The notes: generated by a model from the letters alone, not told the origin. Positions 22,206 to 33,962 are shown, counted from the first letter of the stretch. The stretch: DNA of 64,000 bases from Pyropia yezoensis (GCA_009829735.1 CM020620.1:27188951-27252950); one strand, 5' to 3'. Translations and numbers: made by a program.

Positions 22206-22317
22206 GTGGCGACCACACGCGCAGCGACGGGCGCGTCCCCCGCCCCCCCCCACACGGCAGCCGGCGCGCAGGGGCGGCGGCCGCGGTGGCGTCGACGCGG
22301 TGCTTGGCCGCGTCGCG

Positions 22318-22403
22318 AGGCGACCCGACGACGAGACGCGATGCGACGAGACGCGACGCGGCGCGACGAGACGAGGCGCGACGCGACGCGACGCGACGAG
22401 GCG
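22318..22403. repeat. GACGA/GACGC short tandem repeat
   Basis: Sixteen or so degenerate 5-bp units of the type CGACG, CGATG or AGACG follow one another after the GGCCGG minisatellite. Confidence 0.8.
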
Positions 22404-24284
22404 CTGCTGCCGCCGGCGCTTCCATACCAGCCAGGACCACCACCCGGGCTGCGCCCCCCCCCCCCCCCGCCAGCCAGTGTGTTGCCTTGCATGAGCCACC
22501 TCGCGTGGACACGCTCACCGCGGTGCGCGAGCGCCAGCCCCCTCCTCTTCCAGCTCGGCGCCAGGCGCGGTGAGCCCCTACCAACAGCGTGGTCGTCGTC
22601 GTCCTCTCGCCGTTTCTTTTTTCACTACCCCCCCCCCCCTCCTTCCTTTTTTCCACCCCACCCCACCTCACCCCACCTTCCCACCCCCCACCGACCCCCC
22701 TTGCGCAGCAGCCCCCCCCCCCCCCCACCCCACCCCGCCCCTCCCCCCCCGTTCTCCCGCGCGCACGATGCGACAGGCCAACGACCGACCAACCGACCAA
22801 CCTCACCGTCCGCCCGACCGCCCGACCGATCGACGTAGGTATCTAGGGACGAACAGACGGCGACGGGGGGGGGGGCACACCGCCAGGGGTCGGGCCTCAC
22901 CCCACGAGATGCCGACGCCGCGGCGGGACTGTGCGCAGCGGTCCTGTCCGCGCGTCGCCCGCAGGGCCGTCGGCGGCGGCCCGGCCGCCGACCCCCTGGG
23001 GGGGGGCGCCTGTCCCCAGAGCCACGCGGCAGGCCAAACGGGCGGCGGGCCGGGCCGGCCCGGTCGGCGGAGGGGCTGCCCGGGCGGGCGGCCAGCCGGC
23101 ATGCCGGCAAGGCGGGCGGGGGGGCGGGCGGGCGGACGGACGGGCGGGCAGGCAGTCAGTCGGGTCTGCGGGACTGACGGTCGGCGACCACCAAACCCAC
23201 CCTCCCCAAGCTGCCACCGTCGGCCATCCGGCTAGTCTCTCCCTCTCCCGTCTCTCTTTTCTTTTTTTTTTTCTCGGCGGCCCCATCAACGGCATTGTGG
23301 TCACCAGTCGCGCCGAGGCGCCTCGGCGTGGTCGCCTCCCGCCCGCCCCCGCCCGCCAGCTCGGTCGCCCGCCCGCCCGCCCGCCCGCCTGCCCGCGGAG
23401 GCGGCGCGCCCCCCCCCCCCCCGACCGCCCTCGAACCACGTATCTCGCCGGGTGCCCTGCAGCAGCTGGAAAAATGGCCCCTCATTTTTCTTCGTCTGAC
23501 GCCGCCATCCTGCCCCTCCCCGGGTCTCTCGATACTCCTCTGCCGCGGCGGCGGTGGCAACGGCGTCGCGCGTGTGGGTGGCGGGCGGCCAGGGGTGGAG
23601 GGCCCTGGACCGGCTGATGAGGGGGGCGGGGGGGAGAGGGTGAGGCGGCTGGCTGCCTGCCTCCTCTCGATAGATGGCACGACCCTCGTCACTTTTTCCC
23701 CCGTTCTTTTCTTTTTTGTTTCGCGCTCCCTCCCCCTGACGAACTGACGGCGATCACGAGGAAGGGTGGGGGGGGGAGTGGGGGAGGGATGAAGGGGAGG
23801 TGGGGGCGGGGGCTTGGATCGGGCTGCCTCCTGCCTGCCCGCGGTGGGTGGGGGGCAAGGAGGGGGCCCTTCACGGCGTCGTGACCCCACGTGTCCATCG
23901 CGAGGCGGTGGTAGCTGCCAGCAAGGCAAAGAGGAGCTGGGGTGCCATAATCTGAAGGGCGGTGCAGGCGCGGCTGGAAGAGGCTCCTGGATGGGGGGGG
24001 GGGGAACGTCTCCAAAACTCGCAACCGACTAATCCGCTGGACACAAAGAGCCATTCGCACATAGCGTAAATAGCGCTCGTTTTCGGCCAAGGCGCGCATG
24101 AACTGGACACTGAGAACTCGGTCGGAACACAGCGCCTTGGCACCAAGCAACTCTCGTGGTTCTGTCTCACGTGCTTATATGAGGAGCCAATACAAAGCGA
24201 GCAGAGATGGTGCGTCTCCAGTCCCGAGATCAGGCACAATCCAAGTCCATGAAGCGGCGGTGACAGGAAATCCGCTGCTCGGGG

Positions 24285-25090
24285 TGGACAAGGCGGCGGC
24301 GACAGGCAATGCGCACGGGGGTAGTGGTGGTGTTGGCGGCGGGGGGGGTTGGCGTGGCGGCGGGGGGGGTTGGCGTGGCGGCGGGGGGCGATCCCCTTTC
24401 GCCCGCCCCCCCACAATTGCCAGCGACGTCCCTGCCACCCCCCCCCGCTGCCGCCGAGGCGGCTGCTATGTTGGCGGCACAGCGCCTTCGACAGCGAAGG
24501 CCGCGGCGTGCGGAGAGCCAGCCGAGGCGGGCGGAAGACGGTGGGGGCGCTGTGCCGCTGCTTGGCGGCGACGCCGCGGTGGCGGTGGCCGCCGGTGGTG
24601 GTCGCCGCCGCCCCGCCGCGGTGCTACTTCGCGCCTGAGGCCGGCCTCTCGACGCTAGCGGTGGCCGTGCGCAGTGCGGCGAGATGAGTGGCGGCGGCCT
24701 GTGTCTGAGGGGCGGCGTCGGCGGGTGGCAGCGCGGCGGCGGCGGCGACACGCAATGCGCCGCCTGTGACGGACAAGGCAGTGGCCGGGGGTGTTTTGCG
24801 CGGGGGTGGCGGTGGTGTTGTCCGCGGGGGGGGCTGGCGCGGCGGCAGGGGGCGATCCCTCTTTGCCCGCCCCTCTATGGCCGCCAAAGACGTGGCTGTT
24901 ACCCCCCCCGCGGCCTTCGAGGCGGCTGCTGTGTTGGCTTCACAGCGCCGGCCACAGCGGCTCCCGGGGCCTTCTGCGAGCCAATCGAGGTGGGCGGCAA
25001 GACGGTGGTGGCGCTGTGCCGCGGCTACGCTGCGGTGTCTGTGGCCGCTGGCGGTGGTCGCCGGCGCCGCGCCGTGCTGCGGTGAAGCGT
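24285..25090. repeat. Diverged tandem duplication, two units of about 465-480 bp
   Basis: Unit 1 (about 24285-24625) and unit 2 (about 24765-25085) share, in the same order, GGACAAGGC, the GGCGGGGGG-rich stretch, GGCGATCCC followed by GCCCGCCCC, GAGGCGGCTGCT-TGTTGGC, CACAGCGCC, GGCGGGCGGAAGACGGTGG or its variant, GCGCTGTGCCGC, and a GCCG-TGGTGGTCGCCG end. They differ by many substitutions and small indels. Both could be translated into Ala/Pro-rich protein on the minus strand, but neither frame has a recognised motif. The nature is unknown: a decayed repeat or duplicated low-complexity exon. Confidence 0.7.
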
Positions 25091-27462
25091 CCGCGGCAGG
25101 CCCAGAGGCTACAGCGGCGGCCACACGGAGGATGGCGAGCGGCACGGCGGGCGCTGCGAGTGACGGGGCCGACGCTGTGTCGGCGGGCGCCAAGGGAAAA
25201 GTTGTCTCCCCCGCTCGCACGCTGCTGGGCGGCGGCCGCCCCACCCGCGCTGCCAGCCACACATCTGTCGACGCGGCGCCGTCGCGGCCGGGCAGCAGAC
25301 GCCGCCCCCCTCTCCTCGTCCCACAGCCAGCTGCGCCGCCTCGTGCGTTTGTCGGCCGCCCCCTCCCCACAACCAGTCGCGTCGTCAGAGCGCGCCTGGA
25401 CGGTGGTCGCAGGACGGAGGTTGCAGTGCCGCCAGGCGTGCCTTCCCGGCAGGGCAGTGGCTACGCCCCCGAGCCGCCATGCCACAGCCAGTCGCGCCGC
25501 CGCTCCCCGTACCGGAGGCAGCCGCGCCGCAAGGGCCGGGGATCTTCCGCCCCCGCCAGCGGCCAGCCGCAGCGCCGCCAGCGGCGCCGTCGCGACTGGA
25601 TGTCGGCGGCTCCCCCTGAGCCCCCGCTCCGCCGCCAGCCCGGCCGCCGCTAGCGTACGGAGGCAGCCCCCGCCCGCTGACAGCCGCGCCGGCGCAGCTG
25701 GGCAGCGGCTGCCCGCACCCCGCCGCACCCACGCCCGCGTGCAGTGGCCAGCGGCCGGCTGGCCTGCGCCCGCGTGGAATGACGCGCCGCGCTGGTGCAT
25801 TACAATTCCGCCAGTGAATAAATCGTGTGCGCCTGCTGTGCCAGGAGTCCTCGTGAGAGCTCTTGTGAGAGCTCTCGTGAGAGCTCGAGATCAGGCTCCT
25901 TGCACTTGACGACCGATGCGATAATATGGGCTGCTTCTCATGAAAAATGGCTGGATAAAACTCAGACGAAAGCTTTGGATTTTTTAGGCTGCAGACGTTT
26001 GAGACGAGACGATGGGGGGATCGCGGAAGCGGGGAGCCGCCACCGCTGCCACGCCGCGCGGCCGCCCACCCGCCCGGTTTGTTTCTATCTACCAGGGCGG
26101 TGGGCCGCTCGACCATACGATATATAATATTACCTCGGCTGGTGTGGCAGCGGCCTTGAGCAGGACGTCGCCCCCATCACAACGGTCGCCGCCTCCAGGC
26201 TCAACGGGTGACGGCCGCAGCCACTCGCTCCCCGCTCTGGTTGTTTCTTTCTCCGCTGGCCACCAATTGGCCACTGAACTGGCCGCCGAGCCGTGGACCG
26301 CCGCCGCTGCTGCCGCCTCCGCTGCCCGCGTCGACTGCGGGAAATCCACAGTGCGCAATCTGGCTTGCCGCAGAGGAGGGGGTGGCGGATGGCCGGCGGC
26401 TGCGCGCTCAAGACGTGTGCCCTTGACGGGCAGACTTTGGCCGTGCCCCGCTGATCCACCCGCCGCCGCGGCGAGCACCGAGGCCACGCTACTATAGCCG
26501 AGATGTGGGGATGGGGGGGGGGGGGCAATCCCCCCCACCCCGGCTCCTCCCCGGAATGTCCTCGTCAACGTGGGGCCGGCAGGCAGGCAAGCTGACAGGT
26601 CCGCTTGATGGGGGCCTGGGGGGGCGCCTTTCTCTCCCCAGGGACGCTGGCGGCACTTATCAGAGGAGCGTGCCACGCGCGCGCGCGCGTGCGCGACCGC
26701 GCGCCAGGCCGAGCGCCCACACCAGAGCAGCGCACAGGCGCAACGTTGACGGCCCCGCCGCGGTCCCCCCCGTTGAAGGACCAAACAACCTACCGGCAGG
26801 CCAGCGGCGCGCCGCCCTCCCGCCCCCCCCCTCTGTCTCGGCCAGCAGGCTCAGGACTACTGGGCCCAGAGGCCGCAAGACCGCCAATGGCTCTCTCTTC
26901 TTTCTCCTTTTTTTCTATTTTCTTTTTGCAGCGCCACCCATCCTGCCAACCAGCCCAAAAGGACGGGGGGGGGGGGGGGGGGGAGGGTGGCGAGGCCTCG
27001 GCGAGCGGAGAGTGCGCAGAGGTGGCGTGTGAGGGCGCCGGATCTGTGGCAGCCAGTCGCCGGTGGGGGTCTGGCAGAGCTGCAACCTCAAGGTGACCCC
27101 GGCGGCCGGTCGGTCGGTCGGTCGCCGGCAGACGGAAGCGAGCGGGGGCTGCAGGCAGGCAGGCCCACCAGTGGTCACGGCTCCTCTCCTCACCAGCAGT
27201 GCAAATAGGGCCAGCTGTTTGCGTGCGCCGCGGTCTGGGAGGTTGTGACTCGCGCGTGGGGGAGGTCGGGGGGAGGGGAGGGAGGCGGGGGAGCATGGTG
27301 GCGTTTTTAGTCCCGCGCGCTTCTCGCGGCCATCGGTTCGGCGCTCTGTGATCTCTCCGGGCGCCGTTGTCCCCAGATGGACACTTTGTCGCGAGAGTGG
27401 GTGCAGCGCGTCCTCCTGGAAGGGTTCCAGCTTATGACACGTGGCCTGCAGCGTGTGCCAGA
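25091..27462. other. No supportable gene
   Basis: GC-rich with a few AT-richer patches (25900-26000, 26880-26940). Long overlapping frames on both strands lack motifs. A 19-base G-rich run near 26965 and a polypyrimidine tract at 26900-26930 are present. Confidence 0.4.
25848..25890. repeat. GTGAGAGCTCT short tandem repeat
   Basis: Three copies of a 15-bp unit CTCGTGAGAGCT or CTTGTGAGAGCT, each with the palindrome AGAGCTCT. Confidence 0.8.
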
Positions 27463-27514
27463 ATGGCGGCCCCGTCGTTCGACCTCGCTAAGAAGCAGAT
27501 GCAACTGCAGTACA
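27463..27514 (+). other. Candidate first coding exon, possibly TIM10-like
   Basis: From ATG 27463 the reading MAAPSFDLAKKQMQLQYM is followed at 27515 by GTTAGT, a good donor consensus. Small Tim chaperones of the Tim10 type start with a charged helix ending in -EYMVDLYNRM-, and QLQYM would fit. I could not find the next exon with the twin CX3C motif, so this is only a suggestion. Confidence 0.2.
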
Positions 27515-27816
27515 TGTTAGTTGCGCAAGACAAGTCAAGTAACAACTGGAAGCGTTATTTAAACGCTCCATGGATCTGTCGCCGACCAGACACTGTCACT
27601 GCAGAACCATCGACATCTCGATTTGCCCCTCCAACGCGGACCAGAGTCAGAGGGGCTCTCGCGGCGGTCTTTGCCAGTCCGCCTCCAGCCAAATCCGTCA
27701 TCAGTCGTTGCCCGCATGACGACCCCCGTTACTTTGGTGCCGCCATGCTTCACCCAGTGCTAAAGCGGGGGGGGGCTGAGAGAATGGAAACGGCAGTGCC
27801 ATTACCCTGCCCTTGA

Positions 27817-29463
27817 TGCCTTGGACAGCACCAACAGAGCACCCGCGCGCGCGCCTCCTTCTCCGCCAGCCTTGAAAAGGTTTGTCTTTTTCTTTTTTGC
27901 GTTGGGCAGTAATGTCAATTGCTGGTAGCTTTTCTTTTCTGCTCTGCAGCAGGTGGCACCACAACTCATACAAGAATAGGCATTCGGGAACAAGACTCAC
28001 GAACACAGCGAAGCACATGGAACTGCCAGCCAGTTCGAAAACCCTCCTTCCGCTCGCGCCCCGCTACCGTTCTTCCACTCATCTCAGCCCCCCCGGTCCT
28101 CATCTTCCTCCCTCCTGGCGCCCACACATTTCTTCCCAGTACCCTTGCGGCAAAACAATGTGGACAGGCCACGTCGCCTGCCCAGCCGCCCCCGTCCTAC
28201 TGACCAAATCCACCACTTCCTCGCATCACATCGCGTGTGGCCGGCCCGTGCGCCCCCACCGCGCTCCCCAAAGCCGCTCAGTTGGTGGCAGCCACACGGC
28301 CGCGCACTGGCTGCGGGGGCGCACCGGAGCCGCAGCTACCTAGAGCGGCCGCTCTATGTCGCCGCCGCCAAGCCCGCCGTCGCCGCCGCCACCACATGTC
28401 TTCACGCCGTCCCCTTCCTCCCTGGGGGCCGGCGAAAGCAGCCGCCGCCGCAGCAGACAGGAGGTCCGCGGAGAGAGTGGGGCGGGGCGGGTGCCCCACC
28501 ACCGCCGAGGCTGCCAAGGTCATAGGTGGCCGTCATCGTTCCCGCTGTCACCCGCCATGGCCACTGCCACTGCCGACGCTGCCGCAAAGGTCGCGGCGCG
28601 GTTGAACGCGGCTAGACTGGCCTGCCGCGGCTGGGTGGCCAAGAAACGGCTACGGCAAAGCGTCCCACACCAATGCGACAGGCGTCAATGAAACGCCAAG
28701 GCGCGCTTGCTCCACCAAGTCTATCGAGCGGTCGTATTGGTGGCTCCCGCCGCCGACGCGGCTGGCGGTTCTGCGCCGCCTGATGGGGGGCGGCGGCGAC
28801 GGTCTGCAACACCGCCCTGCCCCCCCCTCTCCAACAAAATGGGCGCCACCACTGCTACCATCCCCCGCTCCTCCGCGTGCCACTCCCGCGGGCTAACCCC
28901 CTGAAACCGCTACCGGTCTGCCCACACCCGTCAATTGACTGTCATCACCCATCCCGACAGGCAGAAGAAGCATCCGTCGCGTCGGTCGAGAGTCGCGGCG
29001 ATGATGAAAGTGCCCTCGGGGGGTGGGGCGTTGCCGCACGCATCCATACGGTGGCAGAGTCTCATCCACCACCTCTCATCCCCCACCGCACCCAGGTGCC
29101 ACTGCGGAAAGTGGGCGTTAGTTGCGCCCAGAGCCTCATTAACGTGAAAATGATTGCTCAGGACATTTTACTCAAGGCCTGAAGTTTGAGGCGAATTGTG
29201 AATACGCTGTATTTGCATAGTCTTCGGCAAACTTACTTGGTGCTTTCGAATTAACACTTCTGGATCGCTGACAGCACGCCCCATTGCAGCACACAGGGGA
29301 GCGCGGAGTTTTACCGCCACCACCCCCCGACGTGCCTGCCGTGCCCGCCAATATACGCTTCTCGCTCTACCGACGTGCCGTCTGCTCCGGAGCGTCCGCT
29401 ACCCGCGGACTGCTGGTTTGTGCACCTTTGTTGTTTTTCCTCTGGACCTGTGCTCTGTGCGCC
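27817..29463. other. No supportable gene; upstream region of SEC13
   Basis: A polypyrimidine tract ending in CTCTGCAG (27929-27951) looks like a 3' splice site, but no exon after it can be identified. A short plus-strand frame from 28557 (MATATADAAAKVAARL) is helical and basic, without family support. 29200-29460 is the immediate upstream region of SEC13. Confidence 0.4.
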
Positions 29464-30718
29464 ATGGCAACAGCTGCCCCAGCGGGGGTGGTGGAGCGCG
29501 AGCCGGCGCTGCCGCAGACCACCATTGATACGGGCCATGCCGACATGATTGTACGTTGTCTTCCGGGGCCATCGCGCGGCGCTTTCTCTCTCCTCAAGCT
29601 GTCGAAGGCTCCGCAGCATCTGCGGTGTTTCCTTTTTAATCGTCTAGCGGTGCGGCTTGGTGTCCTCTGTTGATGGGCCTTTTTCATTCATGGCTGCTGA
29701 CTTCGATTTCTGATGTCATTGTTGTCATGCCTGTCGCGTTGTGCTGTCCTCGGTCAGCTGTTTTTTTGGTATCCTGATTCATTTTCATTGCTCCACTTGC
29801 ATCTGGCAGCACGACTCCCAGCTCGACTACTACGGCCTCCGGTTGGCGACTGCCTCGTCTGACCGCACCGTGCGCATCTTTTCCCCTACCGGCGGCAACC
29901 CCCCTCAGCATACTCTCTCTGCCGAGCTGGTCGGCCACGACGGCCCCGTGTGGCAGGTGTCGTGGGCTCACCCTTCCTTTGGGGGCCTCCTTGCGTCGGC
30001 CGGGTTTGACGGCCGCGTCATCCTGTGGAAGGAGGACGTTAGCACCGGTGCCTGGCGCCGCGCCTATGAGTACAGCTGGCACGCGTCGTCGGTCAACTCT
30101 GTGGCGTTTGCGCCCGCCGCGTACGGCCTGGCATTTGCGTGTGCGTCGTCGGACGGTTTCGTTTCCATTGTCTCCCACAACCCCGCCGACGGTACCTGGG
30201 CAGACGTCCGCGTGTCGGACGCGGCTGACGGGGGTGCCCAGACGCACGCCCTGGGCGCCTCCTCTGTGTCGTTTGCGCCAGCCACATTTGGCGGCCTCGG
30301 CGAGCCCGACGGCGCCCTCCCGCCGCTCCGCATCGTGACGGGCGGCTGCGACGCACTGGTCAAGGTGTGGACGCGCGGGAATGACGGGGGGTGGACGCGG
30401 GACGGCCCTCCGCTGGCGGCCCACCGGGAATGGGTGCGCTCCGTTGCCTGGGCGCCTGCATTGGGTGCGGGGCGCGACGTCATCGCGTCGGGTGGCCAGG
30501 ACAAGCGGGTGGTCGTGTGGACGCGCGGCGACAGCGGCGGTCCGTGGGAGAAGAAGGAGCTGCCCGACTTTGGGGCGCCCGTGTGGAGCGTGTCTTGGAC
30601 GCCCGCGGGGGGGGTGCTGGGGGTGGCCTCGGGCGACAGCAGTGTGACCATGTGGAAGGAGAGCGAGGGGGGGTGGGCGCTGTTGAGTCGGCTGGATGAG
30701 CCAGAGCCTACGAAATAG
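29464..30718 (+). CDS. SEC13: SEC13, COPII coat and nuclear pore WD40 protein (2 exons)
   Basis: Exon 1 is 29464-29550 and exon 2 is 29810-30718. The intron 29551-29809 begins GTACGT, ends in a pyrimidine tract with GGCAG, and lies between codons. Together they encode 331 residues, the normal SEC13 length. SEC13 is a six-bladed WD40 open propeller that pairs with SEC31 in the COPII cage and with Nup145C/Nup96 at the nuclear pore. Diagnostic stretches are HDSQLDYYGLRLATASSDRT just after the splice, GHDGPVWQVSWAHPSFG, LASAGFDGRVILWKED, WHASSVNSVAFAPAAYG, IVTGGCDALVKVWTRG, REWVRSVAWAPALG, SGGQDKRVVVWTRG and GDSSVTMWKE. All six blades are intact. The initiator MATAAPAGVVEREP and the intron position right before the conserved HD-LDYYG segment support the model. 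Function is inferred from the family. Confidence 0.95.
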
Positions 30719-31121
30719 GGGTCCGGTCATCGTGCGGGTTGTATTTTTGTTGCTGTTGCAGCCTCTTTCGCACTTGGCCGCTCGTTGCCTGCCGAAGGGA
30801 GGTGCTCTTCTTGGTTACTACGGCGATTGGTTTCGTACCAACCACATCACAGGCAAGTGCACAGCTCGAGACACCGTACCCAGCCATGCCGCTGTCTGCC
30901 ACCCATGTCCCTTGAATGTTTAATATACACTCGTGCGCGTAGTCCAAAGCGACCGCCCGCTCGATTGGTGGCTCGCTAGGGCACCGCAGAGCTCGCAGCA
31001 TGTCAATACCCACAATAAGGCACGATGATGTCTGGCTCGCGTCTCATGGACGTCGTCTGGTGTGCCCAAGGGGCTGCGCTCCAGACGACGCCGGGTCTGC
31101 GCTGCACCAGCAGCAGAGAAG

Positions 31122-32591
31122 TCAACCTTCCGAGGCCACCGTGTCCCCCCCCGGCGTCGCCCCGTTCCCCGCCGACGTCGCCCCGTTTCCCGCCGACGTC
31201 GTCCCGTTCCCCCCAGAGTTACCCACGTTCCCGTCTGACGCCGCCCCATTCCCCTGAACGAAAAAGCTCGACATCTGCCCCTCGGCCTCGACGCATCGCT
31301 CGTGGCGCATGTGCAGCGCCGGAACGGCCACGCCCGGCACCCCCACCACCTTGGCCGGCACCCCGACCACCGTCACGTGGGGTGCCACGTCCTCGAGCAC
31401 AAGGGAGCACGCCCCCACCTGCGCGCCAGCCCCCACCTTGACGGGCCCGAGGAGGGTGGCGCCCGCCCCCACCAGCACCCCATCCCCAAGTCGCGGGTGC
31501 CTCACCCCGTGCTTTTTCCCACTCCCGCCAAGCGTCACCGAATGCAACAGGGACACGTTGTCGCCAAGAACGGCAGTTTCCCCAATGACCAGCCCAGTGG
31601 CGTGGTCCCAGAAAGCGCCCGCGCCAACGACTGCCGCCGGGTGAACGTCTACCTGCAGCCGCTTGCTGACTTGGGACTGAAGAAAGTAGGCCAGCGGCCG
31701 ACGGTCGGTGGTCCACAGCGCGTGCGCCACGCGGTGGGCCTGTAGGGCGTGGAAGCCCTTGAAGTAGAGCAGCGCATCGATGAGCTGCGTGCACGCAGGG
31801 TCCCGCTCCATCACCGCCAGCAGGTCCAACCGGAGGGTGCGGTCCATGGCGGCAGCCGCAGCGGCGGCAGAGGCGGCGGCGGCAGCTGCACCCGGGTCGC
31901 CGCCCAGGGAGGTCGCCCAGCCGAGCGCCGGGTGGCCTGACGCGGCGGCGGCCCCCCCCGCGAGCGCCTCCCGGCACACCTCCATGAGAAGCGTCGCCGG
32001 CATGGCCGCCGACGCGAGTTTATTGGCCAAGTGAAACGCCAGCGCGCTGCCCAGCGTCCGGTGATTGAGCACTGAGTTGAACAGGAAGGAGGCGAGGAGG
32101 GGCTCCTTGGCCGCCGCCGTCCGCGCCTCGGCCTGCATGGACTGCCAAAAGAGGTCGGTGGCGGCAAGGGCGGGCGGCTGCGCGGCCCACCCACCGCCGC
32201 CATCCAGGCCCAGGGTGGCACGGAGGGCGCAGATGTACTCGTTCTTGTTGGCCACCCGCTGGCCGCCCACGGACTCAACGGGCGCCGGCGCGTGGGTGGG
32301 GGGGAGCGCCGCTGAAGTGGAGGGAGGGGGAGAGGTCGCCTTGTCGCCGTTCGCGCCGGCAGCAGCCGGCGTTCCGGCTGGGAGTGCAGGCGACGCCATA
32401 CTAGGATGAAGAGGGGGGCGCCGCCGTCGGGGAGCGCCGCCAGCTGCGAGCCGCCGCGGCACGTGGCAGACCGCCGGGGCAGCCGCGGGGCCGAGGGCGG
32501 GGGGCACCCCCGACAGAGCAGCGGCAAAGGCCAGGGGGCAACGAAAGTACAGCTGTGGCAACAAAGGGTGCGGGGGGGGTGGAGGGACCAT
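31122..32591 (-). CDS. Serine O-acetyltransferase (cysteine biosynthesis)
   Basis: 489 residues from the first ATG in frame, at 32591. This enzyme transfers acetyl from acetyl-CoA to L-serine, giving O-acetylserine for cysteine synthase. Residues 1-65 are hydrophobic and Arg-rich with no acidic residues, like a plastid or mitochondrial transit peptide; a second ATG at MASPALPAGTP would give a form without it. The helical SAT domain begins at LFWQSMQAEARTAAAKEPLL and includes SVLNHRTLGSALAFHLANKL. The left-handed beta-helix carries FWDHATGLVIGETAVLGDN with the catalytic Asp-His pair, SVTLGGSGKKHGVRHPRLGDG and VGVPAKVVG. EGQMSSFFVQG is similar to the plant regulatory C-terminus. Past it lies an unusual 40-residue Asn/Gly/Thr/Ser repeat tail. 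An Ala run interrupts the SAT domain. It is convergent with SEC13. Confidence 0.93.
   Translation of the reverse strand: MVPPPPPHPLLPQLYFRCPLAFAAALSGVPPALGPAAAPAVCHVPRRLAAGGAPRRRRPPLHPSMASPALPAGTPAAAGANGDKATSPPPSTSAALPPTHAPAPVESVGGQRVANKNEYICALRATLGLDGGGGWAAQPPALAATDLFWQSMQAEARTAAAKEPLLASFLFNSVLNHRTLGSALAFHLANKLASAAMPATLLMEVCREALAGGAAAASGHPALGWATSLGGDPGAAAAAASAAAAAAAMDRTLRLDLLAVMERDPACTQLIDALLYFKGFHALQAHRVAHALWTTDRRPLAYFLQSQVSKRLQVDVHPAAVVGAGAFWDHATGLVIGETAVLGDNVSLLHSVTLGGSGKKHGVRHPRLGDGVLVGAGATLLGPVKVGAGAQVGACSLVLEDVAPHVTVVGVPAKVVGVPGVAVPALHMRHERCVEAEGQMSSFFVQGNGAASDGNVGNSGGNGTTSAGNGATSAGNGATPGGDTVASEG
31143..31215. repeat. 21-bp tandem repeat coding the acetyltransferase tail
   Basis: Three 21-bp copies, CGTCGCCCCGTTCCCCGCCGA and near-identical versions, encode NGATSAG-type heptapeptides on the minus strand at the extreme C-terminus of the serine acetyltransferase. 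Confidence 0.75.
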
Positions 32592-33962
32592 GACGCCCGC
32601 CGCGATTGGGGCAGTCGGGCCGGGCAGCACGACGGCGGCGCGGCTTCACCAGACACAGCGCACGACTGCCAGAACCTGCCATCGACGATGCATTGCGCCA
32701 CCTCGCTCGCAGCGCGTCCTGGATCCTTGAAGCGCTGGACAGACACGTGGCTTTCAGCTCCTGGTGGAACCCACGTCGAGTGATGGAACGGTCGCATGTG
32801 AAGTCCACAGTACTTCTAGTACGAAGTAATTTCATTGAAATTAGATAGTGACCACTTCATTGCACTACTTTCGTTGAATGACCTGGCTCAACGGGGTCGT
32901 GCTCGCTCCAGAACAAGTCCTCGCCCTCCGTCATGTGCGTGAGCCAGATTCTGGTGTGACCAGACAGCACTCCCTCGCGGGGTCACCGCGGTGGGCATCG
33001 CGCGGGGATCATCGCCGGGGCCACCGGGCCTCTCATTTGCCAGACGGCAGGCCGTGATAACGCTTGGCAGGGCCCGCCAGCCACACCCTTTGTGTCGGCA
33101 TGCCTGTCGGCGTCACCAGCGCCCCGCCCGAGCGGAGCCCGCTGCCACCCGGTCGCCGTTTGGGGGGAAAAGGGCAAGTCCAGGCAACAGTGCGTGAAAC
33201 AGGCCTCCCCACCTCGTTGTCGCCGCCGCCGCTGCACGCCCCCCACCTGCTGCACACTGACCAACCACCAGGCAGCCAGCCAAGAGCAGGAGCTGTGCCA
33301 GCGCGCGCGCTCGCCCCCCCCGCAAGCCCCAACGCGCGTGGAACCGAACCGCCGTCGGGGCCGCCGCCGCCACGCTGTGGATCCAGGCCCCGCCGCATCC
33401 ACCGTTGCGCGCACACCTCGGCGTCGATTGCAAACGGTTTGGGCGGGAGGGACGCTTTCACCGCGCGCGCTGATCGATGCCCTGTGCTCTTGCTGGCGGC
33501 CTCGCCGCGCGCTCTCGGACCACGCAGGTGTGAATAAGGCGGTGTGCCCGTGCCCCTCCTCCCTCTCAACGTTGTGGTGGTCCCGCGGTCGTCGTCGCCT
33601 GCCGAACCGCGCCAATTTTTTTTTGCCGCCAGGTCCCTGACGCCACCTCCCCCCCCCCCCCCCCCTTGCCTGCATCGGCTCGTTGCTGCTCTTGTTCCGT
33701 TTCTCCTCTTGCGGCCTGGGTTGTTCAGAATTCGTACGCTCCACTCTTGCGTGCCCCGCGGCCGACCCACGCTCCCGTTTCGGAGAGCTCACGCCGGCGT
33801 GTTGTGTGCCTTATACGTTGTCGGCCGCTGTCTGCCCGCTGACACCCCCGCCGCCCCCAAGCGCCGCCCCCCAACGAGTTGCGCACCACCACCCTGGCGC
33901 CGCCCGACCGCCCGCGGTCGCTGGCACCCCGCCCCCCCGCGTCCGTTTCCACGCCTCCCCGC
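32592..33962. other. Divergent intergenic region
   Basis: This lies between the minus-strand acetyltransferase and the plus-strand low-complexity protein and should hold both promoters. 32790-32880 is AT-richer. CCAATTTTTTTTTGCCGCCAG at 33611-33631 looks like a 3' splice site, so a leader intron for the downstream gene is possible. No TATA box was recognised. Confidence 0.35.

Larger units (their letters stand above)
21065..24284. other. Homopolymer-rich noncoding tract upstream of the kinase-like gene
   Basis: Runs of G (21070-21540) and of pyrimidines (22615-22760, 23230-23275, 23690-23720) dominate. The region directly upstream of 21064 would be the leader and promoter of the kinase-like gene. 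Open frames here are very low in complexity and none has a family motif. An AT-richer patch at 24020-24230 has a minus-strand frame (MRALAENERYLRYVRMALC) that could be an exon, but nothing confirms it. Confidence 0.4.

Noticed and set aside
12349..25800. Dozens of open frames over 100 codons on both strands
   Set aside because: In G/C-only sequence stop codons are rare. These are Arg/Pro/Ala/Gly strings in shadow frames without motifs; only the small Ala-rich gene, the GCP and the kinase-like gene have support.
31143..31215. 21-bp repeat as an independent satellite
   Set aside because: It is in frame within the acetyltransferase coding sequence and is better described as a coding repeat.
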